The notes: generated by a model not told the origin, from the sequence alone. A DNA stretch of 64,000 bases from DATLXU01 sp035575515 (GCA_035575515.1 DATLXU010000068.1:3723-67722), one strand, 5' to 3'; positions 34,541-44,522 are shown, counted from the stretch's first letter. Translations and numbers: made by a program.

Positions 34541-37500
34541 TTTGAAACTCTGCCCGATGGAATCGTCGCGATGACTTCTGTGCCCTGCCCGGGATTGCTG
34601 TTTACGACGAGATGCCCTTTCATCCGCCGCGCGCGCTCTCGCATGCCAATCAATCCAAAGTGGCCATTGATGGACTGTTCGCTTTGCGCGTTGAATCCCG
34701 CTCCATCATCGCGCACGCGCAGCCCAACTCGGTCAGGCTCGTAGCAAAGCTCGATGGAGATCTTTTTCGGCGCGGCGTGCTTCATCGCGTTCGTCAACGC
34801 CTCCTGCCCGATGCGCAATAAATTGTTCTCGACAGTTTCGGCGAGCCTGCGCGGAGCGCCAGTGACGTGAAGCTGCACCTCGACCTCAGTGCCCGCCGTA
34901 AGTTGCTCGGCGATGTTTGATAAAGCCCCAGGCAGGTCGCTGCCTTCAAGCGATTGCGAGCGCAAATCCCAAACCGTGCGGCGAGCTTCCGCGAGGCTGT
35001 AGTTGACCATGGTTTGCGCCAGCTCGAGATGCCGCTTCGCTTTTTCATCAGATTCATTCAACGTCTTTCCTACGGCATCGAGTTGCAACGCGATTCCGAC
35101 AAAGCCTTGCGCGAGCGTGTCGTGAATCTCGCGCGCCAGCCGATTGCGCTCATCAAGCACCGCCGAAAACTTCGCCTTCACCTGACGGATGCGCAGAAGG
35201 TATAAAATCCATATCATCAAAGCTGCGACTGCGGCAAGCAACAGATAAAACCAGTAAGTTTGATAGAAGTACGGCTTCAGGTAAAAAGCGAACGCGGCTC
35301 CCGCTTCGTTCCATACGCCGTCGTTGTTGGAGGCCATCACGCGAAATGTATAACTTCCGGGAGGGATGCTCGTGTAATAAGCCACGCGGCTCGCGCCCGC
35401 GTCAATCCAGTCGCGGTCAAACCCTTCGAGCTTGTACTTGTACCGCACCTTCTCGGGCGCGATGAAGCTCAAGCCCGCGTAATGAAACTCCAGCCTGTCA
35501 GTTCCCGCCGCAAGCTCGATTCTCTTTGACGGATCAACCCGCTGATTGTCAACTATGACCTGCTCAATGACAACGGGCGGAGGCAACCGATTTGTCTTTA
35601 TGTTTTCAGGATCAATCGCCGCCACGCCTTTGATGGTCGGAAACCAGAGCCTGCCATCGCGGCTTCGCCAACCGGCGGGCTGGCCGCCGTTGCATTCTCT
35701 GTCTTGCATGCCGTCGGCTGTTCCGTAAGAAACCGAAGTCACGGCTTGAATCTCACCGTCGGCAAAATCATTAAGCTCGGCGCGGCTCGCGCGAAAGACT
35801 CCCTTCGCGCTGCTCATCCACAGGTTGCCGCTCGCGTCTTCGAGTATCTGAAAGACGCAATCATCAAACAGCCCGTTCCGGGTCGTGATTGCGGTCAGCC
35901 GTCCATCCTTGAGGCGATTGAGTCCACCTCGGCGCGTGCCTATCCATAGCGCGCCGTCTCTGTCTTCGTAAATCGCCCGCACGCTGTTGTCCGAAAGCCC
36001 CTGCTCGCTTGTGTATGTCGTGAAGCGCCCATCGCGCAAGCAACAGAGTCCACCGCTTCGCGTGCCTATCCACAGGCTGCCCTTCGAGTCTGAATGAACT
36101 GCCAAAATAGCATCGTCCGGCAAGCCGTCTTCGGTCGTGTAGACTTTGAACTCGCCGTTTTTTAACTTGGTCAAACCGCCGAGCGTGCCTATCCATAAAT
36201 TGCCTTCGCCATCTTCATCAATCGCCCACACGGCGTTGTTGGATAATCCGTCGAGTATCGTGTAAGTAGTAAATCTTCCATCGTTGAATTCCGTAAGACC
36301 TGCGGGCGTGCCTATCCACAGACTACCTTTGCGGTCTTCGTAAAGCGCGCGCACGATGTTGCTGGCAAGCCCCTGCTCAGCGGTGTAGGCGGTCAGCTTT
36401 CCATCTTTCAACCTGTTCAGCCCGCCTCCCTGCGTGCCAATCCAAAGGCTGGCGTCGCGGCCTTCGATGACCGTCCAAATCATGTCACTCGACAGTCCAT
36501 CGCGCGTCGTGTAGGTGATGAACTTTGTGTCTTTGAGCAGGTTCAATCCGCCTGTCTCTGTTCCAACCCAAAGGTTGCCTTCGCGGTCTTCGTAAACAGA
36601 TGTCACGGTGTTAGTCGAAAGCCCTTCGCGCGTTGTGTAGGCGCTTAACTTCCCGCCGCGCAGTCGAGCAAGCCCGCCCGGCGTGCCAAGCCACAAAGTA
36701 GCGTTGCGGTCTTTGTAGATTGACAAGACGCTATTGTCCGGCAATCCGTTTTCGGTTGTGTAGGCGACGAACTTCCCGCCGCTCAAGCGGTTCAATCCGC
36801 CATCCGTGCCTATCCATAAATTGCCGCTCGCGTCTTCCTCGATTGACCAGATCATGTTGCTAGCGAGTCCGTCTGCGGTTGTATAAACGGTGAACCGGCC
36901 CTCTTTGAATCGTGCCAGTCCGTTCGGCGTGCCGAGCCAGAGATCGCCTTTGCTGCTTTCGTAAATTGCTCTCACGTAGGTGGCGGGCAAGCCATCTTGC
37001 GTCGTGTAGGTCGTAAATGCTTTTCCGTCGAACCGCGCGAGTCCTTCGGTCGTGCTGATCCAGAGATTGCCCTGCCGGTCTTCGCGCATCAGGCCGACGC
37101 TGTTTGAGGGAAGTCCTTCTTTAGTTGTGAAGCCTGTGATGCGCTCATCTTTGAAGCGATTGAGTCCGCCGGGCGTGCCTATCCAGATATTGCCCGCGCT
37201 GTCTTCGTATATCGAGCCGATGTTGTCGTGCGTCAGGCCGTCTTTAGTTGAATAGGCGGTGAAGGCTCTGTCGCTGAATCGAATGAGACCTTCGTCGGTT
37301 CCAATCCACAGGTTGGCGCGCTTGTCTTCAAAGATGACCTGAATGTTGTTGCTTTTAATCTGCGGGGTGTTCTGCTTGTCGAAGACATGAAATCGTATGC
37401 CGTCGAAGCGAACAAGCCCTTCTTCGGTTGCGAGCCAGATGTAGCCGTCCTGAGTTTGCAGTATCGAGCGCACGGTGTTTTGAGGCAGGCCGCTTTCTGT

Positions 37501-37632
37501 CCGCCACAGGCTGTGGTTGTACTGAGTGATTGCGCTGGTTGGATCAAGAGCAATCGAGGTTCGGGGAAAGAGTAGAGCCAGAGCGACAAGAAAGATTGAC
37601 AGCGTCGCGCAATAAAGGATGGTTCTGCTCAT
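34537..37632 (-). CDS. sensor histidine kinase with periplasmic double propeller and Y_Y_Y domain
   Basis: Inner-membrane sensor of 1031 residues. A signal/anchor (about 7-28) is followed by fifteen Reg_prop motifs of the type GNLWIGTxGGLxRF (about 45-670), enough for two seven-bladed propellers, then a Y_Y_Y domain (about 690-765), one membrane helix (about 775-797) and a HisKA_3/HATPase kinase. The phosphorylated His is H837 in REIHDTLAQGF; ATP-binding motifs are EALTNAMKHA, VRDDGAGFN and GLIGMRERAR. The periplasmic half is built like the hybrid two-component systems that sense glycans in Bacteroidetes, but here the regulator is a separate gene. The ligand is probably an oligomer released near the outer membrane; this is inference. 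Confidence 0.93.
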   Translation of the reverse strand: MSRTILYCATLSIFLVALALLFPRTSIALDPTSAITQYNHSLWRTESGLPQNTVRSILQTQDGYIWLATEEGLVRFDGIRFHVFDKQNTPQIKSNNIQVIFEDKRANLWIGTDEGLIRFSDRAFTAYSTKDGLTHDNIGSIYEDSAGNIWIGTPGGLNRFKDERITGFTTKEGLPSNSVGLMREDRQGNLWISTTEGLARFDGKAFTTYTTQDGLPATYVRAIYESSKGDLWLGTPNGLARFKEGRFTVYTTADGLASNMIWSIEEDASGNLWIGTDGGLNRLSGGKFVAYTTENGLPDNSVLSIYKDRNATLWLGTPGGLARLRGGKLSAYTTREGLSTNTVTSVYEDREGNLWVGTETGGLNLLKDTKFITYTTRDGLSSDMIWTVIEGRDASLWIGTQGGGLNRLKDGKLTAYTAEQGLASNIVRALYEDRKGSLWIGTPAGLTEFNDGRFTTYTILDGLSNNAVWAIDEDGEGNLWIGTLGGLTKLKNGEFKVYTTEDGLPDDAILAVHSDSKGSLWIGTRSGGLCCLRDGRFTTYTSEQGLSDNSVRAIYEDRDGALWIGTRRGGLNRLKDGRLTAITTRNGLFDDCVFQILEDASGNLWMSSAKGVFRASRAELNDFADGEIQAVTSVSYGTADGMQDRECNGGQPAGWRSRDGRLWFPTIKGVAAIDPENIKTNRLPPPVVIEQVIVDNQRVDPSKRIELAAGTDRLEFHYAGLSFIAPEKVRYKYKLEGFDRDWIDAGASRVAYYTSIPPGSYTFRVMASNNDGVWNEAGAAFAFYLKPYFYQTYWFYLLLAAVAALMIWILYLLRIRQVKAKFSAVLDERNRLAREIHDTLAQGFVGIALQLDAVGKTLNESDEKAKRHLELAQTMVNYSLAEARRTVWDLRSQSLEGSDLPGALSNIAEQLTAGTEVEVQLHVTGAPRRLAETVENNLLRIGQEALTNAMKHAAPKKISIELCYEPDRVGLRVRDDGAGFNAQSEQSINGHFGLIGMRERARRMKGHLVVNSNPGQGTEVIATIPSGRVSK

Positions 37633-37662
37633 CGGTTTAATCGTGGCCGAACTGCTTAAAAG

Positions 37663-38670
37663 TCATTTCATGAGGCGGCGCTTCGCTTCGTCAATCAGTT
37701 CATTGTTGCGCTCATACGAAAGCCGCGTGTCGCCGCTCGATTCAATCTCTTTCGGCGGATAGATGTGCTTCCGGTAAACCGGATACGCCTCAGTGCGCAG
37801 GTGAGCGAGCATGTGGTGGCCGCGCCGACTTGCTCTCTCATGTCGCAACGCTGAAATATCAACCGGCGCAACGACAATGCGCTCGCCCGGGCCGGGCGAG
37901 GCTTGCGCAAGCAGCCTGCCATCATAATCCACAACCTGACTGCCGCCCGGCCACGAATATGGTGGATACATTTTCAAGCTCGCGCCCTGATTCGCCGCGA
38001 CTACATACGCTATGTTTTCAATCGCGCGGCAACGATTTACCACACTCCACCAGTCCATAGGCTCTGTCGCGCCCCACGGATCCATGTAAGCCGAGACGCG
38101 AACTAAAATCTCCGCGCCGTTTGCCGCGAGCTGGCGAATTGCTTCCGGAAACAGCCAGTCATAACAAATAGCGCAGCCGATCTTTCCGATGGGCGTATCG
38201 GCTACGGGAAACATATCGTCGTTGTAGCCTTCAAGATCGTGCGGGCTTGAGTGGACTTCATAAGGGATCCAGGTGTTCACTTTGCGATACTTGTAAAGAA
38301 TGCCTTCGGGACCGATGAGGCAAGTCGTGTTGAATACGATGCCCGGCCACTTCGGGTCTGCTTCAAGAATCGTGCCCGATTGAATGTAGATGTTATGCTC
38401 GCGCGCTTTTTGCTCCAACCGTTCGGTGTGCTCGTTCGGAATCGGAATGGCTAATTTATTGACCAATTCTTTCAGAGTAGGGAAGACCGGCGCGGCATGC
38501 GCGAATTCAGGGAAGACGACTAACCTTACAGGAAGAAACGGCGCGGCTCCGGCTACGGCGTTGTCTATCATGGCAAGCATGCGGTCGGTGTTGCGGCGCA
38601 TCTCGCGGCGCTCTGTCGGGTTCGGCAAATCTGTCTGACAGGCTGCGACTGAGTATCGAATGTGCTCCAT
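37663..38670 (-). CDS. nitrilase-superfamily carbon-nitrogen hydrolase
   Basis: Cytoplasmic hydrolase of 335 residues with the Glu-Lys-Cys triad: Glu in VVFPEFAHA, Lys in LYKYRKVN, and nucleophile C169 in CYDWLFPEA. Acts on non-peptide C-N bonds such as amides, nitriles or carbamoyl groups. The C-terminus is extended relative to short amidases and ends in a Lys/Arg-rich helix. The PheA-like or biotin-specific branches do not fit; aliphatic amidase or N-carbamoyl hydrolase is possible. It starts 31 bp upstream of nothing on its strand except the sensor kinase, which begins 30 bp downstream of its stop. Substrate unknown. Confidence 0.85.
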   Translation of the reverse strand: MEHIRYSVAACQTDLPNPTERREMRRNTDRMLAMIDNAVAGAAPFLPVRLVVFPEFAHAAPVFPTLKELVNKLAIPIPNEHTERLEQKAREHNIYIQSGTILEADPKWPGIVFNTTCLIGPEGILYKYRKVNTWIPYEVHSSPHDLEGYNDDMFPVADTPIGKIGCAICYDWLFPEAIRQLAANGAEILVRVSAYMDPWGATEPMDWWSVVNRCRAIENIAYVVAANQGASLKMYPPYSWPGGSQVVDYDGRLLAQASPGPGERIVVAPVDISALRHERASRRGHHMLAHLRTEAYPVYRKHIYPPKEIESSGDTRLSYERNNELIDEAKRRLMK

Positions 38671-38895
38671 GATTTTATTGCTCCGTGAATGGCTTCACAT
38701 CAGACATTAAAGCCTCGCGCGCTGTTTTGCAAAGGCAGGCTGTTGAGCAAACTTCCCCAAGCGTCTGGGCGAAAGCCCGCAGCAGCGCGCCGGTCTTTGC
38801 CGAATTCAATCGCAAACACCCCGTTATCAAGTCAATTCCCCATCGGCATATCTGTTGCACGTAAGCCGCGAGAGATTATTTAAGGAGATTGATTT

Positions 38896-39454
38896 TATGG
38901 TAGCGACAGTGCAAAGCGTAACCGACAGCGATCTTCGCGAGGCGGTTGTAAACCTGCTCGAAAGCAAACTTACTCGAGCGGCGGCAAACATCAACGTCGC
39001 AACTGAGAAGGGCATTGTCACGCTCACGGGATTCGTCCGCAACGCAGACGAAAAATTTGCGGCAGAGCGCGCGGTTAAAGAAGCCCTCGGGGTGAAGGCT
39101 GTTGCCGATGACATCGAGATCAAGCCATCATATGAGCGAACCGATACGGAGATAGCCCGCGACGTGCTGCGCACTTTTCAATTGAACGTCTGTTTGCCGC
39201 AGGATCGAATCAAGGTGACGGTTCGCGACAGGCAGGTGATTTTGGAAGGCAGCGTTCACTGGCAGTTTCAGCGGATGATAGCGCAGGCTGCTGTCCGAAG
39301 CCTTCACGGAATCAAGAGCATCACCAACAACATCGAAGTCAGGCCCGAAGAGTTCAATGAAAAAATTGAGCCTGCCGAAGTGCTCGTGCTCGGCGGCGAG
39401 GTGCAGGAGAGCGGAGTCGCGTGGGTTGATTCGAGCGCGGGCGACGCAGGTTAG
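38896..39454 (+). CDS. BON-domain protein (two BON modules)
   Basis: About 185 residues from ATG at 38896, chosen because AAGGAG lies just upstream; the longer frame from 38855 lacks support. Two BON modules, about 8-72 (VNLLESKL...GIVTLTGFV...VADDIEI) and about 80-152 (VLRTFQL...RQVILEGSVHWQFQR...ITNNIEV), are followed by an acidic tail. BON domains bind phospholipid surfaces or other proteins, as in OsmY. There is no signal peptide, which is unusual for OsmY-like periplasmic proteins but common in stand-alone soil-bacterial versions. Monocistronic and convergent with the MFS gene; a stress role is plausible. Confidence 0.85.
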
Positions 39455-39479
39455 ACCGGCGTGCATTTGTTTTGATTAA

Positions 39480-40703
39480 TCATCTCTGTGCGCTTTTTGT
39501 GGTTGGTTTCGTTAAGCGTCCCAGCGCGATAATAATAACAACCTGCAGCGCAATCATCGCAAGATTGCCGAGCAGCGGAACCAGCAGCCCCGCGCGCAGG
39601 CTGTCTGAGCGCGTTGATATAAATCCAACGGCCCACGGCAGTGTCGCGCCTCCGAGTCCTGCGAGCATGAAGATGAGTCCGGCCACTCGCGTCGTCTGAT
39701 TGCCGAAGCATCGCGGCAGTATTGCAACCGTGATTGGATAGATTGATGCGAAACCGATGCCCGCAAGAGCGACGGCAGCGAACATGCCAGCCATCGTGTT
39801 TATCGCCGTGAGCAGCGCGGTCCCGCAGAGCGCGGTTGCCAGCCCTGCAAGCGCGAGTCTCTCTTCGGCCACGCGCCGCAGCACGAGCGGCGCAGTGAGC
39901 CTGCCGATTAAAAGCATCGCCCAGAAGATTGAAGGCGGCAGCCACCACAGGTATTCCGACGAGCCTTTGAGACGGCTCGCATAAGTCGCAACCCATCCTG
40001 CGACGGCGTTCTCAGTGCCGACGTAAAGAAAGATCAGCGAGCCTATGAGCAGGACGAACGGGCTGCGAAACGCGCTCGCTTTCGTCTCCACCTCCAGCCT
40101 GCGCGGCTTATCCGCGACGTTGAGCGAATGAAATTGCACGAGCCACAAGGCGAGCAGTATCAGAAGCGACGACAGGCAGAACAATCCGAGCGTCGTGAGA
40201 TTTTTTTCCGCAAGCAATCCGATGACGGGCGCGCTTGCCACCGCGCCGATGCACCACGTGAAGTTCACTATGTTGAGCGCGGCTGCTCGCCTTGTGGGAT
40301 TTAATTCAGATACGAAGAGATTGGTTGTTGTGATCGTTATGCCCAGCCCCAAGCCGAAGCAAAAGACCGATGCAACGCCAACGGCCCACGGGCTGACGCC
40401 GAGCGCCGTGACCCCGACGCACATAAGCGCGTAGCCTGCGACAAGCGAGCGCAGCGACCCTATTCGCGCAATCAACGCGCTCGCTGCGCCCGAAGCCGCA
40501 ATCGCTCCGACAAACTGCGCGGTGAACAGGTAGCCCGCCTGCGCGTCGTCAAGCGACCAGCGGGATTGCAGCACAGGCAGCATCGGCCCGAGCAGCGTCG
40601 TGACCACGCCCGTCAAGACGTACCCGATGTGAATCACAGCAATCGGTAGCGGTGCTGTAGTGCGCTGACGGTTAGAATGGAATTGGCTAAGTATCGGACT
40701 CAA
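39480..40703 (-). CDS. MFS transporter
   Basis: Inner-membrane permease of 407 residues with 12 predicted helices in two halves. The N-terminal half (HIGYVLTGVVTTLLGPMLPVL, LDDAQAGYLFTAQFVGAIAAS) resembles the FucP/NagP-like sugar permease branch of the major facilitator superfamily, and the loop between helices 2 and 3 is GSLRSLVAGY. A sugar or organic-acid substrate is likely but unproven. ATG at 40703 is the first in-frame start with the full first helix. It is convergent with the BON gene (25 bp apart) and downstream of the AraC-type regulator, separated from it by about 200 bp in which I see no gene. Confidence 0.82.
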   Translation of the reverse strand: MSPILSQFHSNRQRTTAPLPIAVIHIGYVLTGVVTTLLGPMLPVLQSRWSLDDAQAGYLFTAQFVGAIAASGAASALIARIGSLRSLVAGYALMCVGVTALGVSPWAVGVASVFCFGLGLGITITTTNLFVSELNPTRRAAALNIVNFTWCIGAVASAPVIGLLAEKNLTTLGLFCLSSLLILLALWLVQFHSLNVADKPRRLEVETKASAFRSPFVLLIGSLIFLYVGTENAVAGWVATYASRLKGSSEYLWWLPPSIFWAMLLIGRLTAPLVLRRVAEERLALAGLATALCGTALLTAINTMAGMFAAVALAGIGFASIYPITVAILPRCFGNQTTRVAGLIFMLAGLGGATLPWAVGFISTRSDSLRAGLLVPLLGNLAMIALQVVIIIALGRLTKPTTKSAQR

Positions 40704-40905
40704 AATTCAGCGAATCCAATCTACGTCACAGAGGCGATCTGCCTCAGTAGGATCGTAGCTCTTGAATTAGACCTTATAGTTGTTCTGTCCAAATTACAGC
40801 ATACTCCTGAATAGGCGATTTTCACTCAAAAGAAAATCGAAGCTCTCTTCAAATTACAGTTTTCCAACGCACGGTTTTTGTCACCAACCCGCAATTCGCG
40901 CTTTC

Positions 40906-41832
40906 TTAAAGTTCAAGGTTGCTGCGAAGCCTTGCGATGTCACGTTGCGGCGGAGCGCCGAACAGCTTTTTGTACTCGCGGCTAAAGTAGGATGGATCTT
41001 CGTAGCCCACACGGAATCCTGCGCTCGCTGCGTCCCAACCTTCGCCCAGCATCAGACGGCGCGCTTCCTGGAGTCGTATCTGTTTCTGAAACTGCAAAGG
41101 GCTCATCGCCGTGACCGACTTGAAGTGATGATGAAATCCCGAAACGCTCATACCGAGTTCGCGCGCGATATCATCAATTCTGAGCGGCTTGTCAAAGTTT
41201 TCGCGCAGATGCCCGATCGCTTTGGAAATGCGGCGCGTGTCTCCTGCCGAAGCCAGCAGATGGCCGAGCCGCGCGCCCTGTTCTCCCCTTAAGAGCCGAT
41301 AGATAATCTCACGAATGATGTGCGGCGCAAGAACCTGAACCTCGTCCGGCGTGTCGAGAAGCCTGACAAGTCTGACGACTGCGTCGAGCAGGTTGGCGTC
41401 AATCGAGCTAACATCCATCGCCTTGACGCTCGCGTCGCTTTTCTTAACTTCGAGGCCGGAGTCCATCACGACTGAGGCGACTAAAGAAGCATCGAGGTTT
41501 AACCGGATGCTCAAATAGGGCCGTTCCTTAGATGCTTCTACTACATGGCTGACGATGGGCAAGTCTACCGTAGAGATTAAGTAGTGACCCGGATCGTAGC
41601 GGAATACTTCCTCGCCTAAAAGCACTTGCTTGCTGCCCTGCGCGATGACGCAAAAGGCAGGCTTGAACACGGAATGCGCCCTCTCCGTCGGCTGAGATGA
41701 GCGACCGAGGAAGAGGCCGGGGAATACCTCCAATACTTTGTCGTCGGGAAGGACTCGCGCCATCCGCTCAATGAGCTCTTCTCTGTTGATTTGCATCCTT
41801 TGCTTCTGACGTTTCGCTTCTCGATGGTTCAT
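40906..41832 (-). CDS. AraC-family transcriptional regulator
   Basis: 308 residues. An AraC_N-type domain (about 25-190; FLGRSSQPTERAHSVFKPAF and YDPGHYLISTVDLPI are characteristic) precedes two helix-turn-helix motifs (about 205-300; IDDIARELGMSVSGFHHHFK and AGFRVGYEDPSYFSREYKK). This is the YqhC-like group, whose genes normally sit divergent from an aldo/keto reductase and/or alcohol dehydrogenase that they activate in response to aldehydes. Exactly that arrangement is present here: the reductase starts 188 bp away on the opposite strand. The first ATG at 41832 gives a basic N-terminal stretch; a start a few codons later is also possible. Confidence 0.9.
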   Translation of the reverse strand: MNHREAKRQKQRMQINREELIERMARVLPDDKVLEVFPGLFLGRSSQPTERAHSVFKPAFCVIAQGSKQVLLGEEVFRYDPGHYLISTVDLPIVSHVVEASKERPYLSIRLNLDASLVASVVMDSGLEVKKSDASVKAMDVSSIDANLLDAVVRLVRLLDTPDEVQVLAPHIIREIIYRLLRGEQGARLGHLLASAGDTRRISKAIGHLRENFDKPLRIDDIARELGMSVSGFHHHFKSVTAMSPLQFQKQIRLQEARRLMLGEGWDAASAGFRVGYEDPSYFSREYKKLFGAPPQRDIARLRSNLEL

Positions 41833-42020
41833 AAAACAATATTAGCCGCTTTGTTTCCTGTCAGCACCCTGCACGCGGAGTTTTTACAGGATTATACAAT
41901 CATTCGCGAGTATTCTCTTATCAGACTATATCCCGGAGCCTTTATAATAAAAATCAAAGAGTAGGGCACAGAAAGTGCCTGCTAACGAAACTGCGGGATG
42001 CTTGGAGAAAAGGAGCAATT

Positions 42021-43016
42021 ATGCATAAGCGAAAACTTGGAAATAGCAACTTGGAAGTGTCGGCCATCGGGCTGGGCTGCATGGGAATGAGCTTTGGCTA
42101 CGGTCCGGCGGCAGATAAGCAGGAGATGATTTCACTTATTCATTCAGCCGTCGAGCGCGGCGTTACATTCTTCGACACCGCTGAAGCGTATGGCCCGTTC
42201 ACAAATGAAGAACTCGTGGGCGAGGCTCTCGCTCCATTCCGCGGGCAAGTGGTGATCGCCACCAAGTTCGGGTTCAAACTTGATCCCACTGCGGAGCGGG
42301 GTTTGGCCGGGCTTGATAGTCGGCCAGAGCACATCAGAGAAGTCGCAGAAGCCTCGCTCAAGCGACTCAAGGTCGAGACCATTGATCTGTTCTATCAACA
42401 TCGCGTTGACCCGGACGTGCCCATCGAAGATGTGGCGGGAGCGGTGAAGGATTTGATTCAGGAAGGCAAGGTCAAGCACTTCGGCCTTTCTGAAGCAGGC
42501 GTGCAAACGATCCGCCGCGCGCACTCAGTCCAGCCTGTGGCCGCGCTCCAGAGCGAGTACTCGCTGTGGTGGAGAGAGCCTGAAGCGGAAGTGCTGCCGA
42601 CGCTCGAAGAACTCGGTATCGGGTTCGTTCCATTCAGTCCTCTGGGCAAGGGCTTTCTCACGGGAAAGATTGATGAGAACACAACCTTCGACAGTACAGA
42701 CTTCCGCAACATAGTTCCTCGCTTTACGCCGGAGGCTCGCAAAGCGAATCAGGCAGTGGTTGATCTATTGAGCGACATCGCAAGACGGAAGAATGCAACA
42801 CCTGCTCAAATCGCGCTTGCGTGGTTGCTCGCCCAGAAGCCTTGGATTGTTCCCATACCGGGCACCACGAAGCTGCACCGTTTGGAAGAAAACATCGGAG
42901 CCGCCGCTGTTGAGCTCACGCCCGACGACCTTCGTGAGATTGATAGCGCCGCCTCGAAGATCACGGTGCAAGGGGCGCGCTACCCAGAAAACCTGCAGCA
43001 AATGACCGGACGCTGA
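42021..43016 (+). CDS. aldo/keto reductase
   Basis: NADPH-dependent cytoplasmic oxidoreductase of 331 residues with the (beta/alpha)8 fold. The catalytic tetrad is recognisable: Asp in FFDTAEAYG, its Tyr, Lys in VIATKFGF and His in FYQHRVDP. The C-terminal cofactor motif PIPGTTKLHRLEENIGA is intact. Reduces aldehydes or ketones. AAGGAG precedes the ATG at 42021. A perfect TATAAT (41943-41948) upstream is the likely -10, with a poor -35, as expected for an AraC-activated promoter. First gene of a plus-strand cassette continuing with a zinc alcohol dehydrogenase. Confidence 0.93.
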   Translation: MHKRKLGNSNLEVSAIGLGCMGMSFGYGPAADKQEMISLIHSAVERGVTFFDTAEAYGPFTNEELVGEALAPFRGQVVIATKFGFKLDPTAERGLAGLDSRPEHIREVAEASLKRLKVETIDLFYQHRVDPDVPIEDVAGAVKDLIQEGKVKHFGLSEAGVQTIRRAHSVQPVAALQSEYSLWWREPEAEVLPTLEELGIGFVPFSPLGKGFLTGKIDENTTFDSTDFRNIVPRFTPEARKANQAVVDLLSDIARRKNATPAQIALAWLLAQKPWIVPIPGTTKLHRLEENIGAAAVELTPDDLREIDSAASKITVQGARYPENLQQMTGR

Positions 43017-43046
43017 GTTGAGGAATTCAGAAGGAGGTAAATCGCC

Positions 43047-44081
43047 ATGCGCGCAACTGTTATGTTTGGAGCTGGGGACGTTCGGATCGAAAACGTCCCT
43101 GACGCTCGCGTCATCGAGCCGACCGACGCGCTCGTCACCGTCACCCGCGCCTGCATATGCGGCAGCGACCTCTGGCCGTACAAGTCAATGGAGCCGAGCG
43201 ATGCTGGCCGCCCGATGGGGCACGAAGCCATCGGCATAGTTGAATCCGTCGGGACCGACGTTCGCACAATCAAAGTCGGCGATCTCGTCATCGTGCCGTT
43301 CGCCTACTCCGACGGAACCTGCGATTTCTGCCACGAAGGGCTGCACACGTCATGCGTGCGCGGCGGATTCTTCGGCTCGGCTGAAGTCGGCGGCGCACAG
43401 GCCGAAGCCGTTCGTGTCCCTCTGGCGGACGGAACGCTCTTTGTCCTGCCAGTCGGCAAAGATGACGCGCTGATGCCGTCGCTGCTCACGCTTTCAGATG
43501 TATTGGGCACGGGCCATCATGCAGCCGTCACTGCGAAGGTCGGCCCGGGGAAAAGTGTCGCCGTCGTTGGAGACGGGGCTGTCGGCTTATGTGGCGTTAT
43601 CGCTGCTCGTCGCCTCGGCGCAGAGCAGATAATCATCATGGGCCATCATCGCGAGCGGATTAGGTTGGCTAGAGAGTTCGGCGCAACCGACGCGGTCAGC
43701 GAGCGTGGCGATGATGCGGTCGAGCGTGTGCGCGAGATGACCGGCGGCTTCGGCGTCCACTCCGTTCTTGAATGCGTTGGCACAGAGCAGGCGATGCTCA
43801 CAGCAATCAGCATCGCGCGTCCGGGCGGCGCAGTTGGCCGCGTCGGCGTTCCCCAAGACGAGACGATGCCGGCGTCGCAGCCTGCGTTCTTCAACAACGT
43901 CACAGTGGGCGGCGGCCCCGCGCCGGTTCGCGCATACATCGAGGAGCTTCTGCCCGACATCCTCGAAGGCAGAATCGAGCCGGGCCGGGTCTTCGACCAA
44001 GTCATCGGCCTCGACGAGGTGCCCGACGGCTACCGGGCGATGAACGAGCGTGAGGCGATCAAGGTTCTGGTCAAGCCGTGA
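43047..44081 (+). CDS. zinc-dependent alcohol dehydrogenase
   Basis: Medium-chain dehydrogenase of 344 residues. The catalytic zinc site is C-GSD in CICGSDLWPYK with GHEAIG; the structural-zinc loop (TCDFCHEGLHTSC) has three Cys where four are usual. The Rossmann segment VAVVGDGAVGLCGVIAARRLGA binds NAD(P). Probably oxidises or reduces a small aldehyde/alcohol. It starts 30 bp after the aldo/keto reductase with AGGAGG upstream, so the two form one transcript under the AraC regulator. Substrate unknown, but aldehyde detoxification is the common theme for such cassettes. Confidence 0.92.
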   Translation: MRATVMFGAGDVRIENVPDARVIEPTDALVTVTRACICGSDLWPYKSMEPSDAGRPMGHEAIGIVESVGTDVRTIKVGDLVIVPFAYSDGTCDFCHEGLHTSCVRGGFFGSAEVGGAQAEAVRVPLADGTLFVLPVGKDDALMPSLLTLSDVLGTGHHAAVTAKVGPGKSVAVVGDGAVGLCGVIAARRLGAEQIIIMGHHRERIRLAREFGATDAVSERGDDAVERVREMTGGFGVHSVLECVGTEQAMLTAISIARPGGAVGRVGVPQDETMPASQPAFFNNVTVGGGPAPVRAYIEELLPDILEGRIEPGRVFDQVIGLDEVPDGYRAMNEREAIKVLVKP

Positions 44082-44125
44082 GGCGCTCGCTCTGATGGAA
44101 ACCGCAGCGCAGCACGGAAGGAGGA

Positions 44126-44518
44126 ATGATGATGACCGCATGGAAGAGCGGCGAGCTTGATAAGATCGCAGCAGCAGAAGAACTGCAAATCGCGTCCGTG
44201 CGACGCGACGGCACACTGCGAAATCCGGTGACGATCTGGGTCGTCCGCCTCGGTGACGATCTCTACGTCCGGTCTGTAAACGGGCGCAGTTCCAGTTGGT
44301 TCCGCGCCGTCCGGGTGCGCCACGAAGGTCGCATCCGCGCCGGCGGCGTCGAGAAAGACGTCACATTCGTAGAGGAACCCGACCTCAGTATTAACGACCG
44401 GATTGACGCCGCCTACCGCACCAAGTACCGCCGCTACGCCGCAAGCATCATCAGAAGCATCGTCAGTCCTGAAGCACGATCTGCGACGATCAAGCTCGTG
44501 CCGCGAGAGATTAGTTGA
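44126..44518 (+). CDS. DUF2255-family protein
   Basis: 130 residues, soluble, no signal peptide. The order WKSGELDKIAAAEELQIASVRRDG, IWVVRLGDDLYVRSV, SSWFRAVRVRHEGRI and the C-terminal YRTKYRRYA fits DUF2255, a small flavin-reductase-like (split beta-barrel) family of unknown substrate. AAGGAGG lies upstream of the ATG pair at 44126. Part of the oxidoreductase cassette, 44 bp after the alcohol dehydrogenase; DUF2255 genes often accompany such dehydrogenases. Catalysis has not been shown for the family as far as I know. Confidence 0.82.
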   Translation: MMMTAWKSGELDKIAAAEELQIASVRRDGTLRNPVTIWVVRLGDDLYVRSVNGRSSSWFRAVRVRHEGRIRAGGVEKDVTFVEEPDLSINDRIDAAYRTKYRRYAASIIRSIVSPEARSATIKLVPREIS

Positions 44519-44522
44519 CGGC

